Source of the DNA: Ailanthus altissimus
Lineage: Eukaryota; Streptophyta; Magnoliopsida; Sapindales; Simaroubaceae
Reading direction: 5' to 3'
Length of the DNA: 64,000 nucleotides
NCBI GenBank assembly: GCA_946807835.1
Contig: OX327700.1
Span: 23,596,001 to 23,660,000 of the forward strand
The notes under the pieces: generated by a model
What the model was told of the DNA's origin: nothing
Seen by the model: only the letters and a program-made list of their open reading frames with translations
Databases searched by the model: none
Shown: piece by piece, positions 24,492-36,500 of the stretch
How positions within the stretch are numbered: the stretch's first letter is position 1
Layout of the letters: each line of letters starts with the position of its first letter
Program-made: the position numbers and the translations under genes

Positions 24492-27400
24492 ATGGAACCC
24501 GACAGGTAATGTAAAATCATTATTATTTATTGATGTAATTTCTAAAAGAATGGTCGATTATTGATCTCTTTCACGGCCCCTTTCATGTGCGATCACTCAT
24601 TCTATCCATGCGTTGTGTAAATATTGTTGTGATAGATTAAACTCACCAACCACATCTGTAATTAATCTCGAAGTTCTGTGCCATCAACTCCAGTTCTCTC
24701 AGGTTTGCTTTTTTCTTCTCTCTCTTTGAGCGGTTGATTGCTATATTTTTAAACCATAAGCATGCTCAAATAAGTTGACAGTGCTAAAACAGATAAGGAC
24801 TTTTTAGAAAATGTTGATTTGTAAGTCAGATATAATTTATTTTCTAGAAAATTAAGAGATATAGAAAATCATAATACAAAAATTCCATTTTCGGAATAAA
24901 CTTTTGGGTAATTTTATAAGCTAGTTTAAAATTTAAAAACTCTAAGAGATTACAAAACAAGCTTTTATTGATTGATATTCTTATTCTTGCATACTACTTA
25001 AGTGCTTTCCTAAGAGTGGCCATTTTGTTTTGTTGTCAATGTGGCAGGATCCCAATTCCAAGCATCTGGGCACTACAGTTTGGGATGCATCAGTGGTTTT
25101 TGCCAAATTTCTGGTAATACATGTATATTTTATTTATTTTGGTTTTCTTTTTGCACTTTCTGCTCTCTTAATGCGGCTTATATTTACTAGTCCTACATTA
25201 GAAACCTACTTTGCATATTTGTTTGTCATTAAGATGCCAAAGCTGGCTTTATTTGGCATTTAGGAAAAGAATAGCAGAAAGGGAAGGTTTTGCCCATCTA
25301 AACTTAAAGGAAAACGTGTCATTGAACTTGGAGCAGGTTGTGGAGTGGCCGGATTTGGTGAGTTTCTCTTTTGCTGTATGGGGTGTTGTCCACATATTTT
25401 TATATGTACACCTCTGCTTAAAATAGCCCCAAGTTACCCTTTTGGGTTTTGTGTTCTTAGCTGAAACAGACTGCTTTCTCCAGGGATGGCTTTGTTAGGA
25501 TGTGATGTAGTTGCAACTGATCAACTTGAGGTTTTGCCGTTGCTAAAGAGAAATGTTGAATGGAATACCTCGAGAATTAGCCAGATGAATCCTGGTTCAG
25601 GTATGCCTGAAAATTTATTACTGTAGCCATGGTCATACAATGGTTTTAACTTTTAATCTATTTTCAAATAATGCTCTTTCTCTTCTCTTCATATTACCTT
25701 TTTTCCATTATGCTTGCTTGAAACGCTGCTATAATCTATAGCAAATAAGCTTTTTTGACTATGTTCTACTACATATAAATAGTAGTGGAATCATTAGCTG
25801 TCAGTCAGTTGATTTATGCAGAATTACAGCATAGGCCCCTGGGCAACTTAGGCTGTTGCCTAGGATCCCACTTTAATAAAAGGTCCCATAAAATATATTA
25901 TTAATTTTTTTTGAAAAAAAAAATTAGCGATAATTATTTTGTTCTTTAAAATATGCATACTTTCTCATTTCATAAAATCTTTGAAGGCCCCATTTTAGTT
26001 AAATTTCATTGTAATTGTTAAATAATCTCTTTCTAATTTAAAAATCAAATTCTACCTAAATAGTTATTCTCAAAGAAATTAAAAGAAAAATTGACTTAAT
26101 GTTGTTTAAAATTTTCTTTCGTCCAAAATAAAACCTCATGTTTTTTTTCCTATAGTTTAAGTATCAATTTTTTGCAAAATTAAACAATTTATTGAATATT
26201 AAAATTCTTTGAAAAATTTAAGGATACAACAACCATAATTACTTTGATCCTTTTATCAATATATTCTCTCTGTAATCTTTTTCTTCTTTTTTTTAAATTA
26301 CTCTTTATTTTTAGCATTATTATTTGTAAAAAAGAAAATGTTTGTTTGCTTGTAGTTTGTTTATATGAAAAATTAAAATTTTTAACTTTGTAAAGGAAAT
26401 ACCTTAAAAGTAAAAGATTTCAGATAAGGCCTCATTTATAATCTCTGCCTAAGGCGTCACATAGTCTTGAGCTGTGCCTGGACTTACACGTCTCACTTTG
26501 AAATTTTGTGCCTTGTAGATTCATTTGGCTCAATCCAGGTTGGAGAGTTGGACTGGGGAAATGAGGATCATATAAGAGCTGTTGCTCCACCTTTTGACTA
26601 TATAATTGGCACTGATGTTGTAAGTTCTATTCAATGTTTACATTCCTGTAAAATGTCTCTATGTATTCTAGCATTTATTACTTGTTGAGAAAACTCTAGA
26701 TTATTGTTTGATTGTGGCATTTTCATGTAGTCATGGTGCTGAATTTGATTACTATTAGTGAGTAATTGTTGCTTGATGCTTCTATCCATTTGATTTATAT
26801 CCGCATAGTCTGTAAGTGGAATAGGTGCATGCTTTTTCTTGAAAAAGAAGTTCACTACTGAAGTATACGATAGTGGTTTTGTACTCTTCTTATCTTGCAG
26901 CTACAGGTGTACTGTTGCAAGGGATTATACTCTCAATATAACCATGCCGTTGCTAAGGCATGGTAGTAATACATGAGTTCAAAATAGATTATATATGTTT
27001 ATAACTTTAGACTTAGCATTTCAGTGCCTCCTGAAAGCTCAGAGGTCTCTTATGGGAGGAGTGCTGAAAATTCATCCATTTACATGATATACGTACAAAG
27101 AATAGTGCTGCACTCTCAAGTGCCACCTAGTAAGATGTCCAAATGATATACTGGTTCCCTGGGTTGTAGGCCTGTATAACTAGATGTCTAATTTCTTAAT
27201 TAATTCTGTGCTTTTAGGCCACTTTGCTGGAATAACCTGTATACAACTTCAATGAGAAAACCAACCTGATAGTTTGAAACTTTATCCTCTATGGAATGCA
27301 TGATCAACAATTATTGTGCTGCAAGTTATTTGTTTGGGCTCCACTTGTTTGGATACTCAGCAATCGATTGGTGTTATTATTCAGACCTCTTTTCTGAAAT

Positions 27401-28459
27401 TGTTAGAAGGAATATAACACTGAACCTATTACTATGTCTACCAAACTAGTGATTTCTACCTTCTTTGATTAAGGTTTATGCAGAACATCTCTTGGGACCA
27501 CTTTTACAGACAATATTTGCATTATCAGGACCCAAAACCACAATTCTGGTAATATTTTCATTATATATATTTTCTTTGTTTTAATTTTTCTTTGTAAGAG
27601 TTATTGTTGATGCAATCATTGTTGTGAATATTTCTTTTGTAGTTGGGCTATGAGATCCGCTCTACAAGTGTCCATGAGCAGATGCTTCAAACCTGGAGAA
27701 GCAACTTTGATGTGAAAGTTGTTCCAAAGGCCAAGGTACAATTCTTTTTTCCCTTCCATTCATCTTTGTTTCTTTTTCTCCTTGGAATTTTTTCTTTGCT
27801 TAGCCCTCTCTATCAATCACTTGTATATATGGTTTACGAGTCAGTTAGTGAGATCCAGCAAGTGGATAACCTGAATTATTGAATAGAAACTATGAATATT
27901 GCCATAATTTTCACAAAGTTAGTATGTCAGATGACATAATCTGTTCCTCTGTTAATTTCTGAGATAAACCATTGCCAATGTTAGGGACCAACTTGGTGTG
28001 GTATCCTATATTAATGAAAGTTTTCCATGTTTCTAATTTTGGTGTTCTGGGACATCCGAAAGATTTGAGCCAAATACCAGTGGTTTCAATTAAAATGATG
28101 TTTATCGTTCTTTGGCACTGAACTAGTTACTTCGTACCATGCAGATGGACAGCAAGTACCAGCATCCAAGTATTCAGCTTTTCATTATGGGAATGAAATC
28201 TTCAGGTGGGAACACTGAAAGCACAACTCCGGGAATTGACCAGCTAACTGAAGATGGAACAAAAGAAAAGAAGCAGGAGAAGGACAAGAATCATGGAAGT
28301 AGTAGTGTAGTGGATAAGATTGATGATTTTGGGGGTGAAATTATGGAGCAAGATTCTTCGATATTAACAAGACTGCGAAATGGGAAGCTTAGTGAATGGG
28401 AAACAAGAAGATACGGTTCAATGGCTGCTCGGCTTCTTCGAGATGTCAAGATAACTTAA
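24492..28459 (+). CDS. METTL21-type SAM-dependent protein-lysine methyltransferase
   Basis: Nine exons by frame and GT-AG sites: 24492-24505, 24636-24702, 25048-25113, 25264-25357, 25484-25600, 26519-26619, 27474-27548, 27643-27735 and 28145-28459, giving 313 aa. The first exon is only 14 nt (MEPD plus part of R5); it is needed because the second exon has no in-frame ATG. The SAM-binding motif I is VIELGAGCGVAG (residues 68-79), with acidic residue Asp93 ending the next strand (CDVVATDQ). DVVY at 152-155 is the (D/E)xxY-type motif of the METTL21/FAM86 group (methyltransferase 16 family). WD at 39-40 is also typical. The 104-residue last exon adds a charged, Lys/Glu-rich tail ending EWETRRYGSMAARLLRDVKI. 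Relatives methylate lysines on chaperones, VCP or elongation factors; the plant substrate is not known to me. Intron 5 is long and repeat-containing. Confidence 0.88.
25790..26510. repeat. Probable repeat insertion inside methyltransferase intron 5
   Basis: The 918-bp intron 5 carries a block starting near ATAGGCCCCTGGGCAACTTA (25831) and ending near CTGCCTAAGGCGTCACATAG (26445), with a long AT-rich middle. The two ends are weakly inverted (both give a TAGG..C..CTTAGGC pattern when one is complemented), which suggests an old transposon. Family and ends are uncertain. Confidence 0.35.
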
Positions 28460-29245
28460 ATTTTATGGCTGGTTTTGTGTACTATCTTTATGCTATTATG
28501 TGTCTCCATTATCCATCAATCAGGGAGAATAAAAAGAAGTGCACTTCAGTTTGCATGAGGTCAACGCATAGATGATTTGATGATATTTTTATCTATATAA
28601 TTTGTAGCAGGATAGTGTCACCGAACAATATGAAAGCATGAGACTTGGGCCTCTGGTAAAGGGTAAGCTTCTGCAGCCATGCATGCCTACTTGGTCTCTC
28701 ATGCTTGCCAATATCACCTGCTTGCCTGCTCATAGAATGGAAGAGCTGCTTGCTTATTTAGACGAAAGGAGGGACGGGGTTGGAGTGGGAGATTTGACTA
28801 CACTGGTTTCTTAAAGTTACTCCATATTCTACATTAATTTTGTCAACCGGGCTTCTTCAATTTCCCCAGCTTATTATTATATGGGTAAATGACATTATGA
28901 CCGCAGGCAGTTTACCAAATTGTCAATTAGGTCTCTATTTTTGGTTGTGCCACTTTGAGCCCCTGACATTAGTTCTTGCCCTTAAATTTCGAAGTCATGT
29001 GAAACAAAATTGCTCGAGAAACAGTAGTCAACTTCTAAGGAAGGGGACCGTAGTCGAGATTCGAGTTCTGTACGTATAATTGCTGCTATGGTTTACTTGA
29101 TGTTGGACTTAGAAGAGGCCATCTTTATTGGATCAATGAAGGAGTTCTGCAGTTCTGCAGTTTATGGCAGCCACCTTATGTACTAAGCAGCTGAGGACCT
29201 CATGTATTTCCCCTCGCTCCATTTCAATGTTGAACATGTTTTTGA
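28460..29245. other. 3' UTR and spacer after the methyltransferase gene
   Basis: Follows the stop at 28459. Part is likely 3' UTR. Mixed-composition sequence up to 29220 shows no supported gene; the open frame at 28840-29079 has no recognisable product. Confidence 0.4.
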
Positions 29246-29248
29246 AAC

Positions 29249-29430
29249 GAATAATGTTATATTCTTTAGATGGTATTTTAAAAATAGTTTTTTTTGTTAT
29301 AAAGATGTGTCAAATTAATTATTAGGTAGTAAAATAGTATAATTATGATTTTAAAAATTATATAATTTTATTATTTAATAATATTTAATATATTAATTTA
29401 AAATATCATTTAAAATATAATATTACTCTT
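29249..29430. mobile_element. Short MITE, same family as 55531-55710
   Basis: The left end GAATAATGTTATATTCTTT pairs with the complement of the right end (AAAGAGTAATATTA). The interior, ATTATTAGGTAGTAAAATAG near 29318, matches ATTATTAAGTAGTAAAATAA in the element at 55531. Length is about 180 bp. There is no coding capacity. Confidence 0.55.
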
Positions 29431-29817
29431 TAAAATAGCGAACTGAAGAGCCGATAGATGGATATTATGAAGGTGCGGAGTACTAGTAGGGGCTCGGTGG
29501 GCCGTTATTTGTTGTTTATTTTATTTAAAACGATGTAATGTGATGGTTTTTGTCGTAAATAGCATGGTTATTATTACTTTATAAAAAGATGTGCTGCTTT
29601 AAAAAAGTGGAAAACTTTGTACGTGTCAATCACAGGAGAGGGGGCTCCACACTCTCTTTGGGCAGGCAATCAGAATCGGCCGTCAGATTGAATGGTAATC
29701 GGGCCGCGTCGGACAAATTGACCATGGTGGGCTCCCTTTTTTTTTTTGGTTCAGTGGGCTCTGCGAGCACGAGTCGGTACGGCTCATAAAGGGGCTTAAT
29801 CCATAATATAAATCACA

Positions 29818-29846
29818 AATAATAATAATAATAATAATAATAATAA
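29818..29846. repeat. (AAT)n microsatellite
   Basis: About nine to ten perfect AAT units, likely length-polymorphic. Confidence 0.95.
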
Positions 29847-29939
29847 CCATTACCTAAATCACAAATTCAAAACTTTTGTAACCAATAACCAATCTCATAG
29901 CTAAAAACTTAAGAGAGGAGAAACTACTATTAGATTTAG

Positions 29940-30540
29940 GGGCAGGTATTATTTTTTAACTCGATCTTGACTCGATGTGTTTCAAAATTTTGAGTTAGAA
30001 GGAGAATGGAAATAGGTTTGAGACCTGTTTGAAACAGAATTTTTTATCTCAAACGGGTCAAGTCGGGTTCAAAAAATTTCTGAACACGAATAAAAATTTC
30101 CCGACCTGAACCCCTTTTTTTAATTTTGATTTTTTAAAATTTTAATTAAATTTTGTTTTATTTTTTGTTTTATTTTTTAATTCCAAATTTAATTTAATTT
30201 TGTTTCATTTTTTATTTTTTTAAATTAAATTCAAAAATTCCTGACCTGACCCGAATTATCCCGACCCGTCCCGTCTCTGAATTAAAACAAAATTTTTTCA
30301 AAATAATTTTTTTTTTTAAATGAAAATTTTCTGACCTGAAGAATGTCTAGAACTGGACACGTTTTGACGTCCTAATAAGACTTGGGTAGGGGTTGAAAAT
30401 TTTCAAACCCAACCCGAACTTGAAAATTTAGGCTCAGTCTATTTAATATAAACTCTCTAAATCTTAATATTTGTTTTATATAAAATATAATTAAATTAAT
30501 AAAAAAATTTAAATATTTTTATAAATATTAAAAAATTTAT
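29940..30540. other. Diverged repeat sequence with GACCTGACCCG-like phrases
   Basis: Contains recurrent phrases on both strands, such as CCCGACCTGAACCCC, CCTGACCTGACCCGAATT, CCCGACCCGTCCCG and AAACCCAACCCGAAC, separated by T-rich runs. This texture is common in plant hAT-like non-autonomous repeats (CGGGTCGGGT-type sequence), but no terminal repeats or target duplications were fixed. Confidence 0.35.
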
Positions 30541-30559
30541 TGTACTAATTATCAAAGTT

Positions 30560-31085
30560 TTTATTTTGATTATAATGGTGATTAAAATTCCTATTACTAT
30601 AATATATTTTAAATTTACAATTATAAAATTGTAGTCGCTATTTTTTATTTTGGTATTACAAATTTAATTGTAATTTTAATTACAATTATAATATTATAAT
30701 GTTAATTAAAATTGTCATTGTAACTACATTACAATTATATTTTTATCGTAATTGAAATGGCATCAATTATGATTATAATTATAATTATTGTTAATGTAGT
30801 TATATTATAATTAAAATTGTAATCATAATTGTAATTGTAATTATAGTTACAATTGTAATTACAATTACAACAATAGCAACCGAAATTTCAATTTAAATAA
30901 TAGCTATTGTAATTAAAATTGCATTGTCGTTATAGAAATTGCAATTGTATTGTTTATGATTGCAAATAATTATATTGGGATTGTAATTATAATATTATCT
31001 TATGATAATAACTATATCTGTGATTTGCAATTCTATTTATTGTAATTATAATTATAATTCTAAATGTAATTATATCATTTTATGG
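30560..31085. repeat. Cryptically simple TAATTA/TAATTG-rich tract
   Basis: Over about 500 bp the sequence is built largely from short blocks such as AATTGTAATT, AATTACAATT and ATTATAATTATAATT, in both orientations, so it is rich in small palindromes. It is not a clean satellite. There is no coding capacity. Confidence 0.65.
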
Positions 31086-32459
31086 TTATAATTAATCCAA
31101 CTTTGAACTATAGTCCTATTTCCTACACAGAGTCTATCATTCGGTATGCTACTAAAGTGTCATTGAAAAAATTATATTTTCAAGTTTATGTTCTTTTTAG
31201 TTTTTGATTAAACTTTAATTTATTTAATGTTATATTTCAACTTTCAAGAACAAAATTATGTATTTTTTTATTTATTATATTTATCAATTTATTTAATATT
31301 ATTTGTATTGTGTGAGCAATGCTATAATTATATAAGTTCATTGTATTATTAATTCACACGTCATTTCATTAATTATATAAAAGTATAGGTTGAGTGCTGG
31401 CTAAAATATTATTATATATTAAAAATTATTAATAATTGACAAATATTTTTGTTGGTTGAAGTAGTTAAATGTTTCATTTTTTAATATTCAAGCTCTCTTA
31501 ACTCAATTGTTACAAAATAATACATTTGTATTTATATTTTGTAAAATATTATTAAATAAAATATAAAAAATATAAAAATTAGTGGGCCAACCAAATTTTT
31601 GACCTAATTGACTCACATGGGTCGGTCCATTGACTTTGGCCTATTAACTATGCTTAAGTGGCCCATGAAAGACCCATTAGGCCCACATGCCTAAATGACA
31701 TGTTGAGCCTGTCACTTTGCTTCCATGTTTGTGCGGCACGACACGGTTACTGTGGGTGAGAACATCGGCCCAACACAAAAGCCCGATCGGGCTTCGATTT
31801 TGCGAATCAAGTCCGATTGGCACGACCCACTTTTTATATTGGATGGCTTGTGACGAGTATAAAAAAAAAGGACGGATTAGGGATAGAGTGAATGTTGGGT
31901 AATGCTAGTGAGCTTACTCCTTATAGAGTGGGAGTTTCTAAAAAGGGTGCTTGAATTTTGTAGTTTCAAGGAACCCAAAACATCATTGATGGCCTGTGAT
32001 CAACTATGTATCTTCTCTGCTAACCAGGCTACCAATTTCTTCTTCAATGAATCCGTTCCTATTTGCAAAATTCTAGCTCAGGAAATGACTTTTCTTTGCT
32101 TTCTCCATTCGATGGCATGCCATAATTTGTAGACAGTTCAATTTTCTTTTCTGTGAACAAGTTTCATACATGAATAACCCCAACTTCATGGCTACTCGAG
32201 TTTCTGGCAAGTGGAATATGACCCAACTGTATATAACCCTTAAAATCTTGCGAGTAAATCAGAAATGTTTAATGTGAAAGCAGCGAAACTGCAAGAGATC
32301 ATAATTTTAAGACTTCCCTAAGTGATAATCACAAAGTTGAAGGAGTCAATTAAAATTTGCATTTTTTTAAAAAAAGTATTTTTACATTAGTAAGATAGAA
32401 AGAATTCCAGAAGATCTGAACAGTATTCAGGACAATTGTGCAATCTTAAATTAACAGAT
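31086..32459. other. Intergenic sequence and fucosidase 3' UTR
   Basis: 31570-31830 is richer in GC and holds the perfect 16-bp palindrome AAGCCCGATCGGGCTT at 31779-31794 among GGCCC/GGGCC phrases. 31900-32130 has open frames without a recognisable product. The stretch next to 32459 is presumably the fucosidase 3' UTR on the minus strand. Confidence 0.4.
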
Positions 32460-35400
32460 CTACATTGTGGCAATTTCAGAATGATTGTACATACTATTCT
32501 GAAGAATGTGACTACCATTTAAGTATGCATGTGAGCTCGTCTTAGACATGATGCTCGCTACAGAAAATTTATCCATGTAAATTCCAAAATGAGAAATAAG
32601 AGGATCTGCACGCGACTTGTCAATGACAAACCTTAACTGCTGAGATTTAACAGTAGGAAATTGCAAGAGTCTCTTATACCCCACTGTTGTGCCATTAATC
32701 AGCTTATTCCAATTCCCTTGTTCATTCAAGATATCAAGATGAAACTCAATAATTCGCTGTCCCATTTGAATTGGCTCTTGAACTTGCAAAACATTAAAAG
32801 ATACTGATTCTGGAAGGTTTATAAACAATGCCCAATCACACTGATTCTCTTCAGGTGCCCAGTAGGTGTAAATACCTTTTTTGAGGATATTGTGGGGGTC
32901 AAACCGAGAATCGCTATTGCCTCCTCTTCTACTGCTGCCACTAACAAGAGCATTCTCTGCCAGGTTATGAGAAAATATGGACCTCCGTAGTTCACTGAAT
33001 TCTTTAAGTACTTGTATATCTTCAGCAGATATGAGACCGGAGGAATTTGGGGGCACGTTTAGTAACAAGAGACAGTTTCTGCCAACTGATTTGTAGTATA
33101 TGTCAAGAAGCTTCAATGCAGATTTTGGAGCTTCTGATGCATGCCAAAACCAACCAGGTCTTATAGAGACATCACACTCAGCTGGAACCCAATCGTGACC
33201 CCATTGGTCGCCTCCTTGAGAGTATCTGTTAGTTATGCCAAAACAATAATGTGGTGAGCCTCTAATACTTTATACGATTTCTGGAAGGAATGAGAGAGTA
33301 AAGAATTGTTTGAAGAAGCAATTAAGTCTCAGATTCCCTTCTATTCTCATATTTTCTCCTCAAAAACAAAATCTTTTAAGATTTCAATAAAATCATAGAA
33401 AGTTTCTCTCTATGTTGGATAGGCAGATTCCCTTCTATTCTCAAGTTTTCTCCTGAAAAACAGAACCTTTGAATATATCAACAAAATCAAAGAAAGTTTC
33501 TCACTAAGTTTTGTTCAGCCTCTATATCATAGCAGCACGTTACTGGCCCACATCATCTATACATGCTCTTCAAAATAATAACTTAAAGAATTATTTATAA
33601 TAGGTAACTTTCAAATCAGAATAAGATCCAGTGGACCGAAAGCCTATCGACACGCATGGCATTTGCACAAAGGTGCAGGATAAAATAAGCTTCATATCTA
33701 ACAAAGGAAGCAATGATATTTTACCCGGACCAGAAATTGGGATCTGACAGAAGAATCTGTCAGGCTTTCCGTAGTCCTTGGTGTTCAGTTGTATCCTTAT
33801 GTGAGGAGAAAAAGGGATTACGTGGCAGTGGGGCAGTCAGGCTTTTTCCATACAAGTTATCATACAGCAGACACAGCAATTTGGAATTATTACTACAACA
33901 GAATCTCTAAACCATTTGTAACCATTTACTGAACCATTCATTTTAAAGCCTAGAAATCCCAATACATTTTATAAGCTAAGACATGAAACTGAACTCACTG
34001 AGGATCGGTACCACCAATCTTTGCGTCACTTCTATTGAAAGAAGACCAGCAAGTAGTGCCAGCGACACCAGCCTCATCACCAATCCACCTGGTGTCCGGA
34101 CCAGCATCAGAAAAGATGACAGCCCCAGGCTGGAGTTGATGAATGAGACTAAACCAAGAATCAAAGAAATATTCCATGTCTTTTTCTCCCTCACCTTTAG
34201 CACCATCTAACCATACCTCCTTGATCTCTCCGTATCTATTTGGTGTCAAAAGAAAAACACAGTCACATCTCTGAATAACATAATGAATTTGCCAAGAGAA
34301 TGAAATCACCAAAAAAATTAGAAAAGAATCATGCACATCAAAACAACACAAATCAATTGACAACCATGTCTTGATGAACAAAAATAAGCTGTAACAACTG
34401 GTAAAAATCAAAGAATAGAATTAGACAACAAAATGGTTAATTTAAAGGGAAATTCAATATAGCAAACAACTCACCAAGTCACCTGTTATCAACTGATTAA
34501 TTAGTTTAATGAATGTACATAAATAAAACAACCCAATGAAATAAAGTAGCAAATGGTTCATACAAACAGTATATAACCCAAAGACAATATCAAAAATACA
34601 ATAACTCCGAGAACTTTACAGCGGAAGCAAAGCTTCAAAATGCTCAAACACAAGACAACCGATCTGAGAAAATTGGACAGACAATACTAGATATTTAATG
34701 CAGAATATGAATTCTCCGAAAGCACAGTCAATCATAAATAACTTTCTAACATACATAAAGAAAGCAAGCATTTGAAGCAAACAAATCCTAAATAGTAACA
34801 ATCAGTGGAAATTCAATTATCCAACCACACACTTAAAAAACTCAAATCAAACTCATACAACCTACACCGATCTACTCAAAGCATCACAATCTACTCGAAC
34901 ATCAAAACCAAACAAAACTCACATTAAAAAGATCATAAGAAGTAACAATAAAGAAATTCACCTAGTCAACAACTCAGTCATTTGGGCCATATAGAACTCA
35001 TTATACTCGAAAGTCTTCCCATAACTGGACTCATGCCGATCCCATGGCGATAGATACAGCCCGAGGTCAACACCAGCCTCTTTGGCAGCCGCAGCCAGCT
35101 CAGCAACAACATCACCAGTCCCATTCCTCCACTCACTCGACTTCACCGAGTAATTTGTGTACTCACTTGGCCACAAACAGAACCCATCGTGGTGTTTTGC
35201 GGTAAGTATAACGCGGTTAAAGCCAGCGCTTTTGGCGAGGTGGACCCACTGAGAAGAGTTGAATCGAACCGGGTTGAAGACTTTTGGGTCGGCTCGACCG
35301 GTGCCCCACTCGGAGTCAGTGAAGGTGTTGGGTCCGAAGTGGAGGAAGAGTGCCATTGAAGAGAGCTGCCATTGGAGCTGGGGGGACGAGGGCAGGGGTA

Positions 35401-35554
35401 GAATGGGAAGAGGAGGTGGTTTTCGGAGCGCGGAAATGGAAATTGGGATGAAATATAGTGAGAGGAGTGATAGGACAAGGTTTTTTGAGATGGGTTTTGT
35501 GGATTTTAAGGATTGAGTTGTGTTGTTGTTGTTGTTGATCTTCTTCATTTTCAT
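32460..35554 (-). CDS. FUC1: Alpha-L-fucosidase, GH29 family (FUC1 type)
   Basis: Three exons on the minus strand: 35554-34962, 34235-33999 and 33225-32460, with GT-AG sites and intact phase, giving 531 aa. The N-terminus has a basic stretch and then a hydrophobic signal (LVLSLLSLYFIPISISA), so the enzyme should enter the secretory pathway. GH29 landmarks follow in order: FLHFGPNTFTDSEWGTG, VILTAKHHDGFCLWPSEY, LYLSPWDRHE, and EVWLDGAKGEG, whose Asp (about residue 208) sits at the expected catalytic nucleophile position. The C-terminal half (ending HSEIATM) looks like a beta-sandwich/discoidin-like region. Plant FUC1 enzymes remove alpha-1,3/1,4-linked fucose from glycans such as N-glycan cores or Lewis-a structures; I infer the same here. 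The ATG at 35554 is in frame with the signal peptide; a second Met follows two codons later. The gene appears intact. Confidence 0.92.
33330..33512. repeat. 94-bp tandem duplication in fucosidase intron 2
   Basis: Unit 1 starts at 33330 and unit 2 at 33424. Both begin CAGATTCCCTTCTATTCTCA and contain TTTTCTCCT, AAAACA, CAA(A)ATCA and GAAAGTTTCTC. Identity is roughly 85 percent by eye. It is entirely intronic. Confidence 0.9.
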
Positions 35555-35611
35555 TGCAGGTCGGTATGTGGAACTTTTCGCCGTTTTACTCTTTCATTGT
35601 GTGCGTTGAAG

Positions 35612-35618
35612 AATTTAT
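35612..35618 (-). promoter_or_regulatory. TATA box of the fucosidase gene
   Basis: On the minus strand the sequence reads TATAAAT at 35618-35612, 58 bp upstream of the ATG at 35554. This implies a leader of roughly 30 nt. The distance is almost the same as in the carboxypeptidase gene. Confidence 0.55.
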
Positions 35619-35639
35619 AGACTCGGGAAGTGTTGCCAA

Positions 35640-36140
35640 TGCCAAGTCATCATCAGAAGACTTGGAGCTTAGTTTTCAATTTGGGTGTTCGTATGATCCC
35701 AACACAATTGTCCGCGTGGGCTTGTGAAGTTCTAAGGGTTGTCTCAGAAGCAGTCGTTTTTCTCTGAAATCTAATATGGATAGAGTATAGTTACGGCTTT
35801 CGGCTTGAATGGGCAAAGAAAACCAAGGCTTAGACGCTTAGATGCCTTTAGTTTAACGAGGAGGAGGCACACTTACACTTTCTTTCCAAGTCAGGGGATT
35901 GATTGCTTTTGCTTAGTTTAAGTTGTTGCTTGAGGAGAATATCAATATTTTGGCACCCGTAAATCAATCTCTATTCAATTGTTTAATTATAATTTACATT
36001 TTTGATGAACTACTCTACAGTCTGCTCTTGTTCTTATTCACAAAGAACCAAAGTCAAATTGTGTGGCCCATTTTTATTTGGAAAATTTTTGGAATTAGCC
36101 TAAATTTGAGGGAAATTATTTTTTTAGTCACAAATTAAAT
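35640..36140. other. Upstream region of the fucosidase gene
   Basis: Probable promoter and intergenic sequence. No second gene, RNA or clear repeat was recognised. Confidence 0.4.
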
Positions 36141-36500
36141 TATTTTGTTAATTTATATTTGATTTGTTAGTGTATTTAATTTATTGTAATTATTGTATTT
36201 AATTAATTTGTTAAATAAAAGCAGTACATTTAATTAATTAGTTTTATCTAATTTTATTTAATTAATTAGTTTATTCATTGATATTTATTTAGTTAGTCTA
36301 TTTTAATTACTATAATTAATTATTTAATTTGTTTAATTGTATTTAACTAATTAGTTTATTAATTTATATCTATTTAGTTAGCGTATTTAATTTATTATAA
36401 TTATTGTATTTAATTAATTAATTTGCTTAATTGTATTGAATTATTATTTTGTTTATAAATTTTTTATTTCTTTAGTTACTGTATTTAATTTGTTTATTAT
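36140..36500. repeat. Degenerate AT-rich tandem repeat
   Basis: Diverged units share the order TTATATTT / ATTTAGTTAG-TGTATTTAATTTATT / ATAATTATTGTATTTAATTAATT. They begin near 36149, 36275, 36358 and 36450, with unit length about 85-120 bp. They are rich in TTAATTAA-type palindromes. Confidence 0.55.

Noticed and set aside
31902..32132. A 76-codon frame with a faint resemblance to the copia RNase H segment around CDNxxAI
   Set aside because: Spacing and key residues do not fit, and no neighbouring copia sequence supports it.
34616..34801. Minus-strand open frame within fucosidase intron 1
   Set aside because: It lies wholly between well-supported splice sites, has no match, and does not extend the fucosidase frame.
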